Assembly: GCF_042676385.1 (NCBI RefSeq)
Contig: NZ_JBHTHA010000036.1
Span: forward strand, 248,001 to 312,000
Reading direction: 5' to 3'
Source: Paenibacillus_E sp042676385
GTDB taxonomy: Bacteria; Bacillota; Bacilli; Paenibacillales; NBRC-103111
Length of the DNA: 64,000 bases
The notes under the pieces were generated by a model. It made no database searches. It had not been told where the DNA came from and saw nothing but the letters and a program-made list of their open reading frames with translations. Each line of letters begins with the position of its first letter. The stretch's first letter is position 1. Positions 1-8,208 of this stretch are shown here, in pieces. The position numbers were made by a program, and so were the translations under genes.

Positions 1-862
1 CTCCCAGCTTGCTCAACTGATCTCGAAAAGTGTTCTCTTCGAACGAGAATCCTTTAACTTTGCCAGGCTGAATCGTCAACATGAACTCCGTACAATAACC
101 GAATACGATATCTTCCGTAGCCAAATGAGCTTGTGCGGGAAGTAGTGCATGAGCTTCTTTAGCCAAATTAATCGCCGGTACAACCGATACATGATCGAGC
201 GTCGTATCCATTGTTGCATATTCATCGCTAATATCGGCAAGGCCGCCGTTCAGTGCAGTAACAAAGCCTTCATAGACACAAACTAAGCCTTGTCCTCCCG
301 CATCAACGACACCGACCTGTTTGAGCACAGGAAGCTGCTCAGGCGTTCTGGCGAGGGCTTCCTTCGCTTTGCTCAGCACTTCCTGCATCAGATCCACCAA
401 GTCTCCGCCGCGTCGATACTGCACCGCATGCTTAGCCGCTTCCTTCGACACCGTCAAAATGGTACCTTCCACAGGTTTGACAACCGCTTTATATGCTGTT
501 TCTACGCCTTGCTGCAAAGCTGCCGCAAATTGCTGTACGTTCACAGTCTCCAAATCATGCACGTGCTTCGCGAAACCGCGAAACAGCTGCGACAAAATAA
601 CGCCTGAGTTTCCTCTTGCGCCCATCAGTAACCCTTTAGACAACGCATCAGCGGCTTTCCCAATATGAGAGGATGGCTTCTTTTTCAGTTCCTCCACCCC
701 GGAGGTGATTGTCAGATTCATGTTGGTGCCGGTGTCTCCGTCGGGTACAGGGAATACATTTAATCCGTTAACCTTGTCTACATGTCGGCGAAGGTTATCT
801 GCACCCGCCAAAACCATGGCAGTGAAGTCATTTCCATTTATTGAAATAAAGCGCTTACTCAA
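1..862 (-). CDS. yloV: DAK2-domain protein YloV/FakA-like (3' part outside the window)
   Basis: About 287 codons are visible, read from a TTG at 862 and running off the left edge in frame. The TTG has an AGGAAGGAG ribosome-binding site 6 bases upstream, which decides the start. The N-terminus carries the DhaL-type nucleotide/Mg signature VFPVPDGDTGTNMN at about residues 40-53, then GARGNSG. The family is the kinase subunit of a fatty-acid kinase (FakA) that phosphorylates acyl chains held by DegV-type FakB proteins for phospholipid synthesis. It lies 30 bp downstream of yloU on the same strand, as in B. subtilis. Family is clear; the acyl substrate role is inferred from the family. Confidence 0.88.
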   Translation of the reverse strand, partial: MSKRFISINGNDFTAMVLAGADNLRRHVDKVNGLNVFPVPDGDTGTNMNLTITSGVEELKKKPSSHIGKAADALSKGLLMGARGNSGVILSQLFRGFAKHVHDLETVNVQQFAAALQQGVETAYKAVVKPVEGTILTVSKEAAKHAVQYRRGGDLVDLMQEVLSKAKEALARTPEQLPVLKQVGVVDAGGQGLVCVYEGFVTALNGGLADISDEYATMDTTLDHVSVVPAINLAKEAHALLPAQAHLATEDIVFGYCTEFMLTIQPGKVKGFSFEENTFRDQLSKLG

Positions 863-892
863 AGCGATTCTCCTTCCTGGGTATCGGGGCTT

Positions 893-1252
893 TTACTTAG
901 CAACACGAACGCCTTGCACAAAAATATTCACGTCGTCCACTTGAAGTCCAACAACTTCATTTAAAATATATTTAACCTTGGTTTGCACATTACCCGCGAC
1001 AACGGATATCTTAGTGCCGTAGCTGACAATAATATAAAGATCGATTTCGAGTCGCTCGTTTTCTCGACGTACTTCGACGCCGCGGGTCAAATTGTCCCGG
1101 CCAAGCAGTTCTGCGATTCCATCCTTCAGCTGTTTTCTAGTTGCCATACCAACAAGTCCATAACAATCCAAGGCAGCAGATCCTGCCAGAGTTGCAATTA
1201 CTTCATTGGTAACGGTAACTTTTCCGTATTCGGTCGTGATCTCAATCGGCAT
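893..1252 (-). CDS. yloU: Asp23/Gls24 envelope stress family protein YloU
   Basis: 119 aa, ATG start preceded by AAGGAG. The sequence fits the Asp23/Gls24 fold throughout: an N-terminal GKVTVTNEVIATLAG segment and a C-terminal VDDVNIFVQGVRVAK strand. Members are small cytosolic or membrane-associated proteins linked to envelope stress; their biochemistry is not settled. It is the first gene of a yloU-yloV unit divergent from rpmB. The second Asp23 paralogue in this window is at 42299-42679. A short hairpin of a repeated type sits immediately upstream of the ribosome-binding site. Confidence 0.9.
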   Translation of the reverse strand: MPIEITTEYGKVTVTNEVIATLAGSAALDCYGLVGMATRKQLKDGIAELLGRDNLTRGVEVRRENERLEIDLYIIVSYGTKISVVAGNVQTKVKYILNEVVGLQVDDVNIFVQGVRVAK

Positions 1253-1279
1253 GATTCAACAACTCCTTCGAGTTTCCTT

Positions 1280-1300
1280 AGTTTCGCGCTGGCAAAACTT
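1280..1300 (-). repeat. short hairpin repeat, copy 1 (upstream of yloU)
   Basis: On the minus strand this reads AGTTTTGC, loop CAGC, GCGAAACT: an 8-bp stem with one U-G wobble, which would be a C-A mismatch on the other strand. It lies about 15 bases 5' of the yloU Shine-Dalgarno sequence. Related hairpins precede spoVM, priA and the XPB gene. Confidence 0.7.
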
Positions 1301-1338
1301 AACTCTCTATGTATGGATTATGGACTAATCTTCATTGT

Positions 1339-1368
1339 ACTATAACATAATAAATAAATAAACGGCAA
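1339..1368 (-). promoter_or_regulatory. candidate sigma-A promoter of yloU-yloV
   Basis: On the minus strand, TTGCCG (1363-1368), an 18-base spacer and TATAGT (1339-1344). Reasonable but not unique in this AT-rich stretch. Confidence 0.45.
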
Positions 1369-1384
1369 AAAAACAGGCATTTCG

Positions 1385-1414
1385 TTGACTAGGTCGCTCG
1401 CGCTATGCTATTAT
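1385..1414 (+). promoter_or_regulatory. sigma-A promoter of rpmB
   Basis: TTGACT (1385-1390), an 18-base spacer and TATTAT (1409-1414). Transcription would begin near 1421, giving a leader of about 120 nt before rpmB. Confidence 0.65.
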
Positions 1415-1542
1415 ATCTAAGTATGTTTTTGCGGTTTATTAAAAATAATTTAAAACCGAGATGAAATTTGAGGAAAGCTGTCAAGTCAAGCTTAGGCTTG
1501 CCACCCAGGCTGCTTTGTATACTGCCGAAGGAGGTGTCATAC

Positions 1543-1731
1543 ATGTCCCGCAAATGCTTTATTACAGGTAAAAGTCCAGGCACTGGAAATCACGTGTCCC
1601 ACGCTAACAATAAAAACAAGCGTACTTGGGGAGTTAACGTTCAAAAGGTTCGCATCCTCGTTGATGGTAAACCTAAACGTGTTTACGTAAGCGCTCGTGC
1701 GTTGAAATCCGGTAAAGTGACTCGCGTTTAA
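1543..1731 (+). CDS. rpmB: 50S ribosomal protein L28
   Basis: 62 aa, beginning MSRKCFITGKSP and ending SGKVTRV, the usual size and sequence of bacterial L28. The ATG at 1543 has AAGGAGGTG at ideal distance; an in-frame ATG-less extension back to 1468 is therefore not used. L28 is a late-assembly protein of the large ribosomal subunit near the peptidyl-transferase face. It is the only plus-strand gene in the first 23 kb and lies between spoVM and yloU, facing away from yloU, as in B. subtilis. Zinc-binding Cys pairs of the C+ L28 form are not complete: only one Cys (residue 5) is present. Confidence 0.97.
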   Translation: MSRKCFITGKSPGTGNHVSHANNKNKRTWGVNVQKVRILVDGKPKRVYVSARALKSGKVTRV

Positions 1732-1742
1732 TCGCGGCAAGC

Positions 1743-1783
1743 TGTTGCGATTTTACACTTGCGAAGCAGTGTAAAATCGTCAA
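1743..1783. other. stable hairpin after rpmB
   Basis: An 11-bp perfect stem (1749-1759 with 1768-1778) around the loop TGCGAAGC, extendable by the flanking GTTG/CAAC with a bulge. No T-run follows, so it is not an intrinsic terminator by itself. It precedes the true terminator at 1793-1819 and could protect the rpmB 3' end. Confidence 0.6.
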
Positions 1784-1792
1784 CTAATAGAC

Positions 1793-1819
1793 AAAAAGCA
1801 CCTTTAAGGTGCTTTTTTT
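1793..1819. terminator. bidirectional terminator between rpmB and spoVM
   Basis: AAAAAGCACC pairs with GGTGCTTTTT, with a T-run on either strand. It can end both rpmB (plus) and spoVM (minus), which converge here. Confidence 0.88.
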
Positions 1820-1847
1820 GCATTTCTGGGTCAAGTATGGTGCCAGC

Positions 1848-1928
1848 CTAGTTTTTGCTAAACGTATTAAGCACGGCCTTCACGAATCCACCCAAAAATT
1901 TTGGTAGTTTGATTGTGTAGAACTTCAT
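1848..1928 (-). CDS. spoVM: stage V sporulation protein M
   Basis: A 26-codon gene whose product begins MKFYTIKLPKFLGG and ends in a short basic tail; B. subtilis SpoVM is also 26 aa and begins with the same 14 residues by recollection. SpoVM is an amphipathic helix made in the mother cell. It recognises the convex forespore membrane, anchors SpoIVA to it, and inhibits FtsH. The ATG at 1928 has AGGAGGGG upstream. A hairpin of the repeat family lies directly 5' of that ribosome-binding site. Placement between rpe and rpmB matches the B. subtilis locus. Its presence shows an endospore-forming lineage. Confidence 0.96.
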   Translation of the reverse strand: MKFYTIKLPKFLGGFVKAVLNTFSKN

Positions 1929-1946
1929 ACCCTACCCCTCCTTAGC

Positions 1947-1995
1947 GTTTTCGCAAGAAAACTTACTTCGTCGCTCCGAGTTTCGCAAGCAAACT
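1947..1995 (-). repeat. short hairpin repeat, copies 2 and 3 (upstream of spoVM)
   Basis: Two adjacent hairpins on the minus strand: AGTTT/AAACT around GCTTGCG (1979-1995) and GTTTTC/GAAAAC around TTGC (1947-1962). The second ends six bases before the spoVM ribosome-binding site. The rest of 1929-2163 shows no gene. A CATATACT string on the minus strand near 2090-2097 could be a sigma-E type -10, without a convincing -35. Confidence 0.6.
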
Positions 1996-2163
1996 TTCAT
2001 CTTCAAATTAGCTCGAGATTACCTGGTTACTTTATTGCGCAAGATTAAGTTTCACAGGTCGCATCACTGCTCCTCAGCATCGTTACAACAGTATATGCCC
2101 GGACCGTAAAAAAGTGCCTTCTATTTACTCGCTCCCTTAAAAATCGCTTCGCTTCCAGAAAGC

Positions 2164-2198
2164 AAAAAAAGCTACAAGAGCGTATCACTCTTGTAACT
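2164..2198 (-). terminator. terminator of the prpC-prkC-rsgA-rpe unit
   Basis: On the minus strand, GTTACAAGAG, a 7-base loop, CTCTTGTAGC and a run of seven T. It closes the operon 15 bp after the small membrane-protein gene. Confidence 0.88.
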
Positions 2199-2213
2199 AT
2201 ATGTATGCGGCTT

Positions 2214-2456
2214 CTATGGGGTTATGCTCATATGCGTGTAAAGCGCAGAACCTAAACTGAAAATAAAGTATAGAACAACAGAAAGCACGATAAACCATAT
2301 GCGAAGTCCTATTTGCTCGAACCGGCGGAAAAATCGAATACCCGCATACAGAGCTCCCAGAGAAAACAAGAATTTCGACATATCATGTATGTTCGTATAA
2401 AGCGTCAGCAGCACTCCGCAAATGAGGCTGTAGATGAGCAACCAGAGAATTCTCAT
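2214..2456 (-). CDS. small three-helix membrane protein, unknown function
   Basis: 80 aa, ATG start with an AGGGGAGCGGGGG upstream sequence 8-10 bases away. Three hydrophobic segments are visible: residues about 3-22, 28-43 and 50-72. It has no recognisable domain. It lies 18 bp after rpe, where B. subtilis has thiN, and is the last gene before the operon terminator. I do not recognise the family; a thiamine role should not be assumed from position. Confidence 0.65.
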   Translation of the reverse strand: MRILWLLIYSLICGVLLTLYTNIHDMSKFLFSLGALYAGIRFFRRFEQIGLRIWFIVLSVVLYFIFSLGSALYTHMSITP

Positions 2457-2474
2457 CCGTCCCCCGCTCCCCTC

Positions 2475-3125
2475 TTACCCGCGAATTCGGCTTATGACCT
2501 CAGCGCGGTTATGCTGCCCATAAATGGCGTTACCTGCAACTAGCACGTTTGCCCCGGCATCCACCACCTGACGCGCCGTGACCTCATTAATGCCGCCGTC
2601 TACTTCGATATGCAGATCCTGCAGACCCTTGGCATTCGCTTGGTCCCGCAAAGCACGAATTTTGTTCAGCATACCGGGTATAAATGCCTGCCCGCCAAAG
2701 CCTGGGTTGACTGTCATGATCAATACCAAATCCAACTGTTCGTCAAGCACGTGCTCGATCATCGAAATTGGCGTTGCAGGGTTCAACACGACACCCGCCT
2801 TGATGCCGCTTTGCTTAATCAAATGCAGCGTCCGGTGCAGATGCGTACACGCTTCTACATGAACGGAAATCAAATCGGCTCCTGCTTTCACAAAATCCGG
2901 AATATAGCGATCCGGCTGCTCAATCATCAAATGTACGTCAAGCGGCAGCTTGGTTATCGGGCGAATGGCGTCAACGACTAGCGGGCCAATCGTAATATTC
3001 GGCACAAAATGACCATCCATTACATCCACGTGTATCCAGTCCGCCCCCCCAAGCTCCACTTCCTTAATCTCTTCCCCGAGCTTAGCAAAGTCGGCTGATA
3101 AAATCGAAGGTGCCACGTATACCAT
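2475..3125 (-). CDS. rpe: ribulose-phosphate 3-epimerase
   Basis: 216 aa, full family length. The enzyme interconverts ribulose 5-phosphate and xylulose 5-phosphate in the pentose phosphate pathway, in the cytosol. Seen motifs: APSILSADF at the N-terminus, HVDVMDGHFVPN (metal/catalytic Asp) near residue 33, VNPGFGGQ near 140, and the phosphate-binding EVDGGIN near 173. Start ATG with AGGAGGT. It follows rsgA by 4 bp and is translated as part of the prpC-prkC-rsgA-rpe unit. Confidence 0.97.
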   Translation of the reverse strand: MVYVAPSILSADFAKLGEEIKEVELGGADWIHVDVMDGHFVPNITIGPLVVDAIRPITKLPLDVHLMIEQPDRYIPDFVKAGADLISVHVEACTHLHRTLHLIKQSGIKAGVVLNPATPISMIEHVLDEQLDLVLIMTVNPGFGGQAFIPGMLNKIRALRDQANAKGLQDLHIEVDGGINEVTARQVVDAGANVLVAGNAIYGQHNRAEVISRIRG

Positions 3126-3129
3126 CCGT

Positions 3130-4056
3130 TTAATACCTCCTCTTCCGATCCTTCATTTCATTTAAAAACAAGAGGTAATGATCATACCTCGAAGCAGCTA
3201 TCGTCCCTTCGGAAACGGCTTCACGCACTTTGCAGTTCGGTTCGTGCAGATGCAGACAACCTCTGAATTTGCAGCCATCCGCAACCGCCGCGAACTCCTT
3301 AAAGCAGCCGCCCAGGTCCTCCACCTCCAGCTCCATAAAATCCAATTGGCTGAAGCCGGGGGTGTCCGCCACAAAGCCGCCATCTTCTAGAGGAAGCAGC
3401 TCCACATGACGTGTCGTATGCTTTCCTCTGCCCAGGCGCTGACTGATAGCGTTCGTTTCCAGCTCCAGCCCGCTGATCATTTCATTAAGCAGTGAAGATT
3501 TTCCGACACCGGATTGTCCGGCAAACACACTAACCGTCCCCTTCAAACGCTGCTGAATCGCCTCAACGCCTTCGTGCAGTTTCGAACTCGTCATCAAAAC
3601 ATCATAACCGATTTCTTCATATAGTTTGCTGATCCGGTCCAACTCAGAAATCGTCATTTCTTTGGGCGCAGTAGATTCTCCATTCGCGAGCAAATCGCTT
3701 TTTGTAAAGCACAGCAGCACATCTATGCCTGTATGCTCAATATGAACAAGAAATTTGTCAAGCAGTTGCAAATTCAGAACAGGCTCCGTGACCGCGAAGA
3801 CGAGTACAACCAGATTCACATTGGCAATCGGCGGCCGGATGAGCTCCGACGTTCGAGGGAAGAGTTCGGTCACCGTTCCTTCCCCGTTCTCCGTCAGCTC
3901 GTAAGTCACTTGATCTCCGACAAGCGGAGATACATTTTTTTTCTTGAAAACACCTCGCGCACGGCACGTAATCGTGTCCGCAGTTCGGAGATCCGCCCCT
4001 TCGGGCAAAACATAGTAATAGCCGCTTAATGCCTTAACAATAACTCCCTGTGGCAT
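3130..4056 (-). CDS. rsgA: ribosome small-subunit-dependent GTPase A
   Basis: 308 aa. A circularly permuted GTPase that checks late 30S maturation. The order of motifs shows the permutation: G4 TKSD near residue 118, then G1 GQSGVGKSS near 180, then G3 DTPGF near 237. An N-terminal OB domain precedes them, and a C-terminal zinc knuckle contributes CKFRGCLHLHEPNC. The ATG overlaps the prkC stop (TAATG), indicating translational coupling. B. subtilis CpgA/RsgA is a PrkC substrate, so adjacency with the kinase and phosphatase is functionally meaningful. Confidence 0.97.
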   Translation of the reverse strand: MPQGVIVKALSGYYYVLPEGADLRTADTITCRARGVFKKKNVSPLVGDQVTYELTENGEGTVTELFPRTSELIRPPIANVNLVVLVFAVTEPVLNLQLLDKFLVHIEHTGIDVLLCFTKSDLLANGESTAPKEMTISELDRISKLYEEIGYDVLMTSSKLHEGVEAIQQRLKGTVSVFAGQSGVGKSSLLNEMISGLELETNAISQRLGRGKHTTRHVELLPLEDGGFVADTPGFSQLDFMELEVEDLGGCFKEFAAVADGCKFRGCLHLHEPNCKVREAVSEGTIAASRYDHYLLFLNEMKDRKRRY

Positions 4057-6164
4057 TAATTGCCTCCTCCATTGCCTGGTTTGGAGGCGTTGCCGCCCGT
4101 CTGCCCGCTGCCGGTGCCGCCGGCTGGAATTGCCGGTCCGTTGTTTTGCTGCTTAGGCGATCCTCCTGGGGTAGGAGATGGATTCGGTGAAACGGTCTTG
4201 CCATTTTTTTGATCCAAGTAATCTTGGTATGTGCGAGTAATCGAGTTCACCAGGTTGTCGCCTTCTTTGATCAGAATCACAGCCTTTTTATCCGGAGAAA
4301 CGATGACTTTAACATCCAGATTTTGCGGTTTCGATACTTTTTCCGTTTTATATTCAAAGTTGTCGTATTGGGCATCACTAACGACGATTTTGAACTCAGA
4401 ATCCTTGCCTTCCTCCGTCGGTTTAACAGGGATGCTGACATTCAATTGTCCGGCATCTTCAGGTAATCCGTCGCTGATGACAAGGCTGGTGATTTCTGAC
4501 CCCGCCGACACGTCTTGATTTTTCCGATAAGGAAATTGATCGATGACTTTCCCTTTCGGCTGTTTATAAGTTTTCTCACGAGTAATGGCATTAACGGCAA
4601 GCTTAAGATTCAGCTTCGCAATTTGATCTTTTGCGTCTTTTTCGGTCATTCCGACAAGGTCAGGCATTTTGAAAGATTCCTTAGCCTTACTTACGGTAAA
4701 GGTGATTGCCGCCTTTTCCACTTCAAATTCTTCGCCGACCAGCGGCGTTTGCTTTTGAACGATGTCAGGCGTATCCTCGGTTGTTCCCGGGACAATCGAA
4801 ATTTGCTCATCCTTGATACCGAGCGCTTGAAGTTTCAACTTCGCATCGTTAATTTTCTGCCCAACAAAATTTTCCATTTTTACTTTAGGAACGCCGTCAC
4901 TGACGTATAAAGTTACTTTCGTTCCTACATTCATTCTCATCCCGGACGGGTCTTGCCGAACGACGGTGTCTTTCGGCAGTTTGCTGACCGTATCATGCTC
5001 AATGGTCCATCCCAACTTCGCAGCTGTCAGATCAGCTTGCGCCTGAGTAAGCGGTTTGTTAACGACATTCGGAACATCAACGGTTTCGATCGCAAACATA
5101 TTTTTCACATACCCGACCAAATACCACATGCCTCCTAGGATGATGAGCAAAATGACGATCCAGATCGTTGGCTTGATCCAACTGTTTCGCTTGGCTGCTT
5201 GCGGTTCTTCGCGTCCCGCCGGCGTTTCGAACTCATCGTCCTTGAAATCGCCAAGCTGGTTTGGACGAATAGCCGGCATGACCAGCGTTCGCTCCTCATC
5301 CATACCATCTGCATCCCAGAACGCGACCTTTGGTTCATTCCTGCGATCCGCACTGAGGCATGTATCCAAATCCGCCATCATCTGCTTCGCCGATTGATAT
5401 CGTTCTTCCGGCTTTTTACGCATCGCCTTCAAAATAATATTTTCCACGCTCTGCGGAATTAAAGGATTAACTTTGCGAGGCTCTTCGACATCTTCCTGCA
5501 GATGTTTGAGCGCTACGCTGATCGGACTTTCTCCAAGGAACGGCAATCTGGCCGTTAACATCTGGTACATGACGATGCCAAGCGAATACAAATCGGATTT
5601 TTCGCCCGTATTCGTCCCTTTTGCATGCTCCGGGGAAAAATAATGCACCGATCCGACAACGGACCCGGTTTGCGTTATCGTTGAAGAAGTCGCTGCGCGG
5701 GCAATACCAAAATCCGTCACCTTGACGCGGCCATTTTTACCGATCAAAATGTTATGCGGTTTAATATCGCGGTGAATAATTTCATTATGATGGGCGTGAT
5801 CCAACGCGTCAGCGATTTGGCTGGCGAAATGGACTGCATCTTCTACTTGCAAAGGGGCTTTTTCCTTGATCAAATCGTTCAAGGTCGTGCCCTCTATGTA
5901 TTCCATCACGATGTAATGAACTTCGCCTTCTTGCCCGACGTCATAGATGCTGACGACATTCGGATGAGACAGTGAAGCGGCTGCTTGAGCTTCTCTGCGG
6001 AAACGACGTATAAACTCTTCGTCATGCACATACTGCGAACGCAGCACTTTCACGGCGACTTTGCGATTAAGTAAGAGATCATGCCCTTTATACACCAAAG
6101 CCATGCCGCCTCCGCCGATTCTCTCCAGTATTTCATAGCGGCCTCCAAGCTTTTTACCGATCAA
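4056..6164 (-). CDS. prkC: PASTA-domain Ser/Thr protein kinase
   Basis: 702 aa. N-terminal Hanks kinase: glycine loop at residues 16-21, Lys39 in VAVKV, catalytic HRDIKPHN with Asp133, DFG at 151-153, then an activation loop rich in Thr/Ser. One membrane helix lies at about 335-356, followed outside by three PASTA repeats (starting near 365, 432 and 500) and a Gly/Pro/Asn-rich tail. PASTA domains sense muropeptides; PrkC triggers spore germination and adjusts envelope and translation. The start is TTG at 6164, with GGGGTGATGAGGG just upstream overlapping the prpC stop. The extended low-complexity tail is longer than in B. subtilis (648 aa by recollection). Confidence 0.96.
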   Translation of the reverse strand: MIGKKLGGRYEILERIGGGGMALVYKGHDLLLNRKVAVKVLRSQYVHDEEFIRRFRREAQAAASLSHPNVVSIYDVGQEGEVHYIVMEYIEGTTLNDLIKEKAPLQVEDAVHFASQIADALDHAHHNEIIHRDIKPHNILIGKNGRVKVTDFGIARAATSSTITQTGSVVGSVHYFSPEHAKGTNTGEKSDLYSLGIVMYQMLTARLPFLGESPISVALKHLQEDVEEPRKVNPLIPQSVENIILKAMRKKPEERYQSAKQMMADLDTCLSADRRNEPKVAFWDADGMDEERTLVMPAIRPNQLGDFKDDEFETPAGREEPQAAKRNSWIKPTIWIVILLIILGGMWYLVGYVKNMFAIETVDVPNVVNKPLTQAQADLTAAKLGWTIEHDTVSKLPKDTVVRQDPSGMRMNVGTKVTLYVSDGVPKVKMENFVGQKINDAKLKLQALGIKDEQISIVPGTTEDTPDIVQKQTPLVGEEFEVEKAAITFTVSKAKESFKMPDLVGMTEKDAKDQIAKLNLKLAVNAITREKTYKQPKGKVIDQFPYRKNQDVSAGSEITSLVISDGLPEDAGQLNVSIPVKPTEEGKDSEFKIVVSDAQYDNFEYKTEKVSKPQNLDVKVIVSPDKKAVILIKEGDNLVNSITRTYQDYLDQKNGKTVSPNPSPTPGGSPKQQNNGPAIPAGGTGSGQTGGNASKPGNGGGN

Positions 6165-6170
6165 CCCTCA

Positions 6171-6926
6171 TCACCCCTTTTCTTCGTCTTCATCATGATC
6201 GTGTGCCAGTAAAACTACCGTTACGTTATCATCTCCGCCCGCATCAAGCGCGCGGCGGATTAATAAATCAGCTGCTTCTTCCAAGTTTTTGTTGGACTTG
6301 ACGATGTGCCAGATGTCACTGGATTCCACGAGTCCGCTGAGACCGTCCGAGCAGATAAGAATCTTATCCCCCGGCCGCCAAGCATATTCATACAGATCAA
6401 CCTCTACGCCGGGTTCTGTGCCTAACGCACGGGTGATCCAGTTTCGTCTTGGATGATGATCAGCTTCTTCAGGCGTAATTTGACCGTTTTTGACCAGCTC
6501 ATAGACGAGAGAATGATCTTCAGTCAGCTGCGTGATGGCCTCGTTGTTAATTTTGTAAGCCCGGCTGTCGCCAATATGTCCAATAATCAAAAGCTCTTGA
6601 GAAACGACAATCGCGACGACCGTCGTCCCCATACCATGATAATTTTCCTTCTGGGAGGCGAATTCATAGATTTTCTCATTCGCCATCTCAATCGCATGCT
6701 TCAGTGCCTGCTTACATTCTTCCACGGGCATTCCCCAATGGATCGTTTGCAGCTGAGCTTCAATGAATTCGATCGCCATTTGGCTGGCGATGTCCCCGGC
6801 TTGATGTCCCCCCATGCCATCGGCAACGATGGCCAGAGAAAGTCCATTCAGTTCTTGATGAATGGCGGCACGGTCCTCGTTAACTAACCGAACCTTGCCG
6901 ATATCGGTACGGCTCACCATCTTCAT
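6171..6926 (-). CDS. prpC: PP2C-type Ser/Thr phosphatase, partner of PrkC
   Basis: 251 aa, PPM/PP2C fold. Metal-binding motifs are visible: TDIGKVRLVNEDR at the N-terminus, ADGMGGHQAGD near residue 36, GHIGDSRAY near 115, CSDGLSG near 192 and GGDDNVTVV near 230. It removes phosphates placed by PrkC. The ATG has GAGGTGA upstream. prkC starts 7 bp after its stop, and the ribosome-binding site of prkC lies inside its last codons, so the pair should be made together. Confidence 0.96.
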   Translation of the reverse strand: MKMVSRTDIGKVRLVNEDRAAIHQELNGLSLAIVADGMGGHQAGDIASQMAIEFIEAQLQTIHWGMPVEECKQALKHAIEMANEKIYEFASQKENYHGMGTTVVAIVVSQELLIIGHIGDSRAYKINNEAITQLTEDHSLVYELVKNGQITPEEADHHPRRNWITRALGTEPGVEVDLYEYAWRPGDKILICSDGLSGLVESSDIWHIVKSNKNLEEAADLLIRRALDAGGDDNVTVVLLAHDHDEDEEKG

Positions 6927-6941
6927 CCCGATTTCACCTCA

Positions 6942-8009
6942 TTACTTGCTCTCCATATGCTTGGCCCTTAGTTGTCCGCAGGCGGCAGCAATATCGCTAC
7001 CTTGTTCACGGCGTATGGTCGCATTAATTTTGCCCTTCTCGAGAATGCGTTGGAACGTAAAAATATCGTCCCTGGGTGTGCGTTTGAAGTCGCGTTCAGC
7101 CACAAAGTTAACCGGAATCAGGTTCACATGGCTAAGCGGCATTTCCTTCAGCACCCGCGCCAGTTCTTCGGCATGTTCAGGCTGATCGTTCACTTCACCC
7201 ATTAACGCATATTCAAACGTAATTCGCCGGCCCGTCTTGGCGATGTAATACTTGCAGGCTTCGATCAAATCAGCAAATGGAAATCTGCGGTTGACCGGCA
7301 TCAATTTGGAACGAAGCTCATCGTTCGGCGCATGAATCGAGATCGCCAAATTCACCTGTAAATTCTCGTCCGCGAACTTGTAAATATTCGGCACGATGCC
7401 GCTTGTCGATACCGTAATATGACGCTGGCCGATGTTAAGCCCCTTCGGATGAATCATGATGCGCAGAAAATTCATCGTCGCTTCATAATTCTCAAACGGT
7501 TCGCCAATCCCCATGATGACAATAGAACTGATCCGTTCTTGTTTTTCGTCAAGCAGCTTTTGCGCTTTAACAACCTGGGCGACAATTTCGCCCGGACGCA
7601 AATCGCGCTTGAGCCCGCCTAGTGTAGATGCACAGAATGTACAGCCGACGCGACAGCCCACCTGCGTAGTTACGCAAATGCTATTACCGTAATTGTGCTT
7701 CATGACAACGGTTTCGATCGCGTTCTTGTCTTCGAGTTCGAACAAGAATTTGACGGTACCGTCCTGCGATTCATACTTGGCGATCTCGGTCAGAGTCACG
7801 AACTCGAATTGATCTTTGAGTTTATCGCGCAGCGTCTTCGGCAGGTTCGTCATCTCATCAAAACTAAATACCCGCTTAATATAGAGCCAATCAAAAATTT
7901 GCCCGGCGCGAAAGGAAGATTCGCCGTTCTCTTTGACCCAGCTTTGCCACTCATCCCAGTTTAAATCATAAACGAATGGTTTTTCTTTCTCATATGGTTT
8001 CATTGACAT
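6942..8009 (-). CDS. rlmN: dual-specificity 23S rRNA/tRNA adenine C2 methyltransferase
   Basis: 355 aa. Radical-SAM enzyme that methylates A2503 of 23S rRNA and A37 of some tRNAs. The cluster-binding CRVGCTFC (CxxxCxxC) is near residue 119, and the C-terminal methyl-carrier Cys is in AAACGQL near 345. ATG start with AGGTTGTGATGAG. The chloramphenicol-resistance enzyme Cfr is a relative, but the chromosomal position between rsmB and prpC and the overall sequence fit RlmN. Confidence 0.95.
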   Translation of the reverse strand: MSMKPYEKEKPFVYDLNWDEWQSWVKENGESSFRAGQIFDWLYIKRVFSFDEMTNLPKTLRDKLKDQFEFVTLTEIAKYESQDGTVKFLFELEDKNAIETVVMKHNYGNSICVTTQVGCRVGCTFCASTLGGLKRDLRPGEIVAQVVKAQKLLDEKQERISSIVIMGIGEPFENYEATMNFLRIMIHPKGLNIGQRHITVSTSGIVPNIYKFADENLQVNLAISIHAPNDELRSKLMPVNRRFPFADLIEACKYYIAKTGRRITFEYALMGEVNDQPEHAEELARVLKEMPLSHVNLIPVNFVAERDFKRTPRDDIFTFQRILEKGKINATIRREQGSDIAAACGQLRAKHMESK

Positions 8010-8069
8010 CTCATCACAACCTGTAGTTATTTCGTATATTTTTATTGCTCATCTTATCTATTTTATCAC

Positions 8070-8094
8070 AAAAAGGGGACGAACACACGTCCCC
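8070..8094 (-). terminator. terminator between rsmB and rlmN
   Basis: On the minus strand, GGGGACG, loop TGTGTT, CGTCCCC and TTTTT. It separates the def-fmt-rsmB block from rlmN-prpC-prkC, so rlmN probably has its own promoter. The 110 bases between it and rsmB show no gene. Confidence 0.82.
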
Positions 8095-8208
8095 GTGTCA
8101 TTCATACTCGATTCGGGCCGTCAAAGATTGAAGCTGGATTCATCGCGACTCAAACGCCGGTTTCACCAAGCATCCTACACAAAATGCAGGTCGCCAATAC
8201 GAAGCTCC

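Noticed and set aside
2032..2064. A 10-codon minus-strand ORF (MRPVKLNLAQ) with GAGGAG upstream, in the spoVM leader
   Set aside because: Very short, no known counterpart, and a ribosome-binding site plus ATG of this size is expected by chance; not called as a leader peptide.
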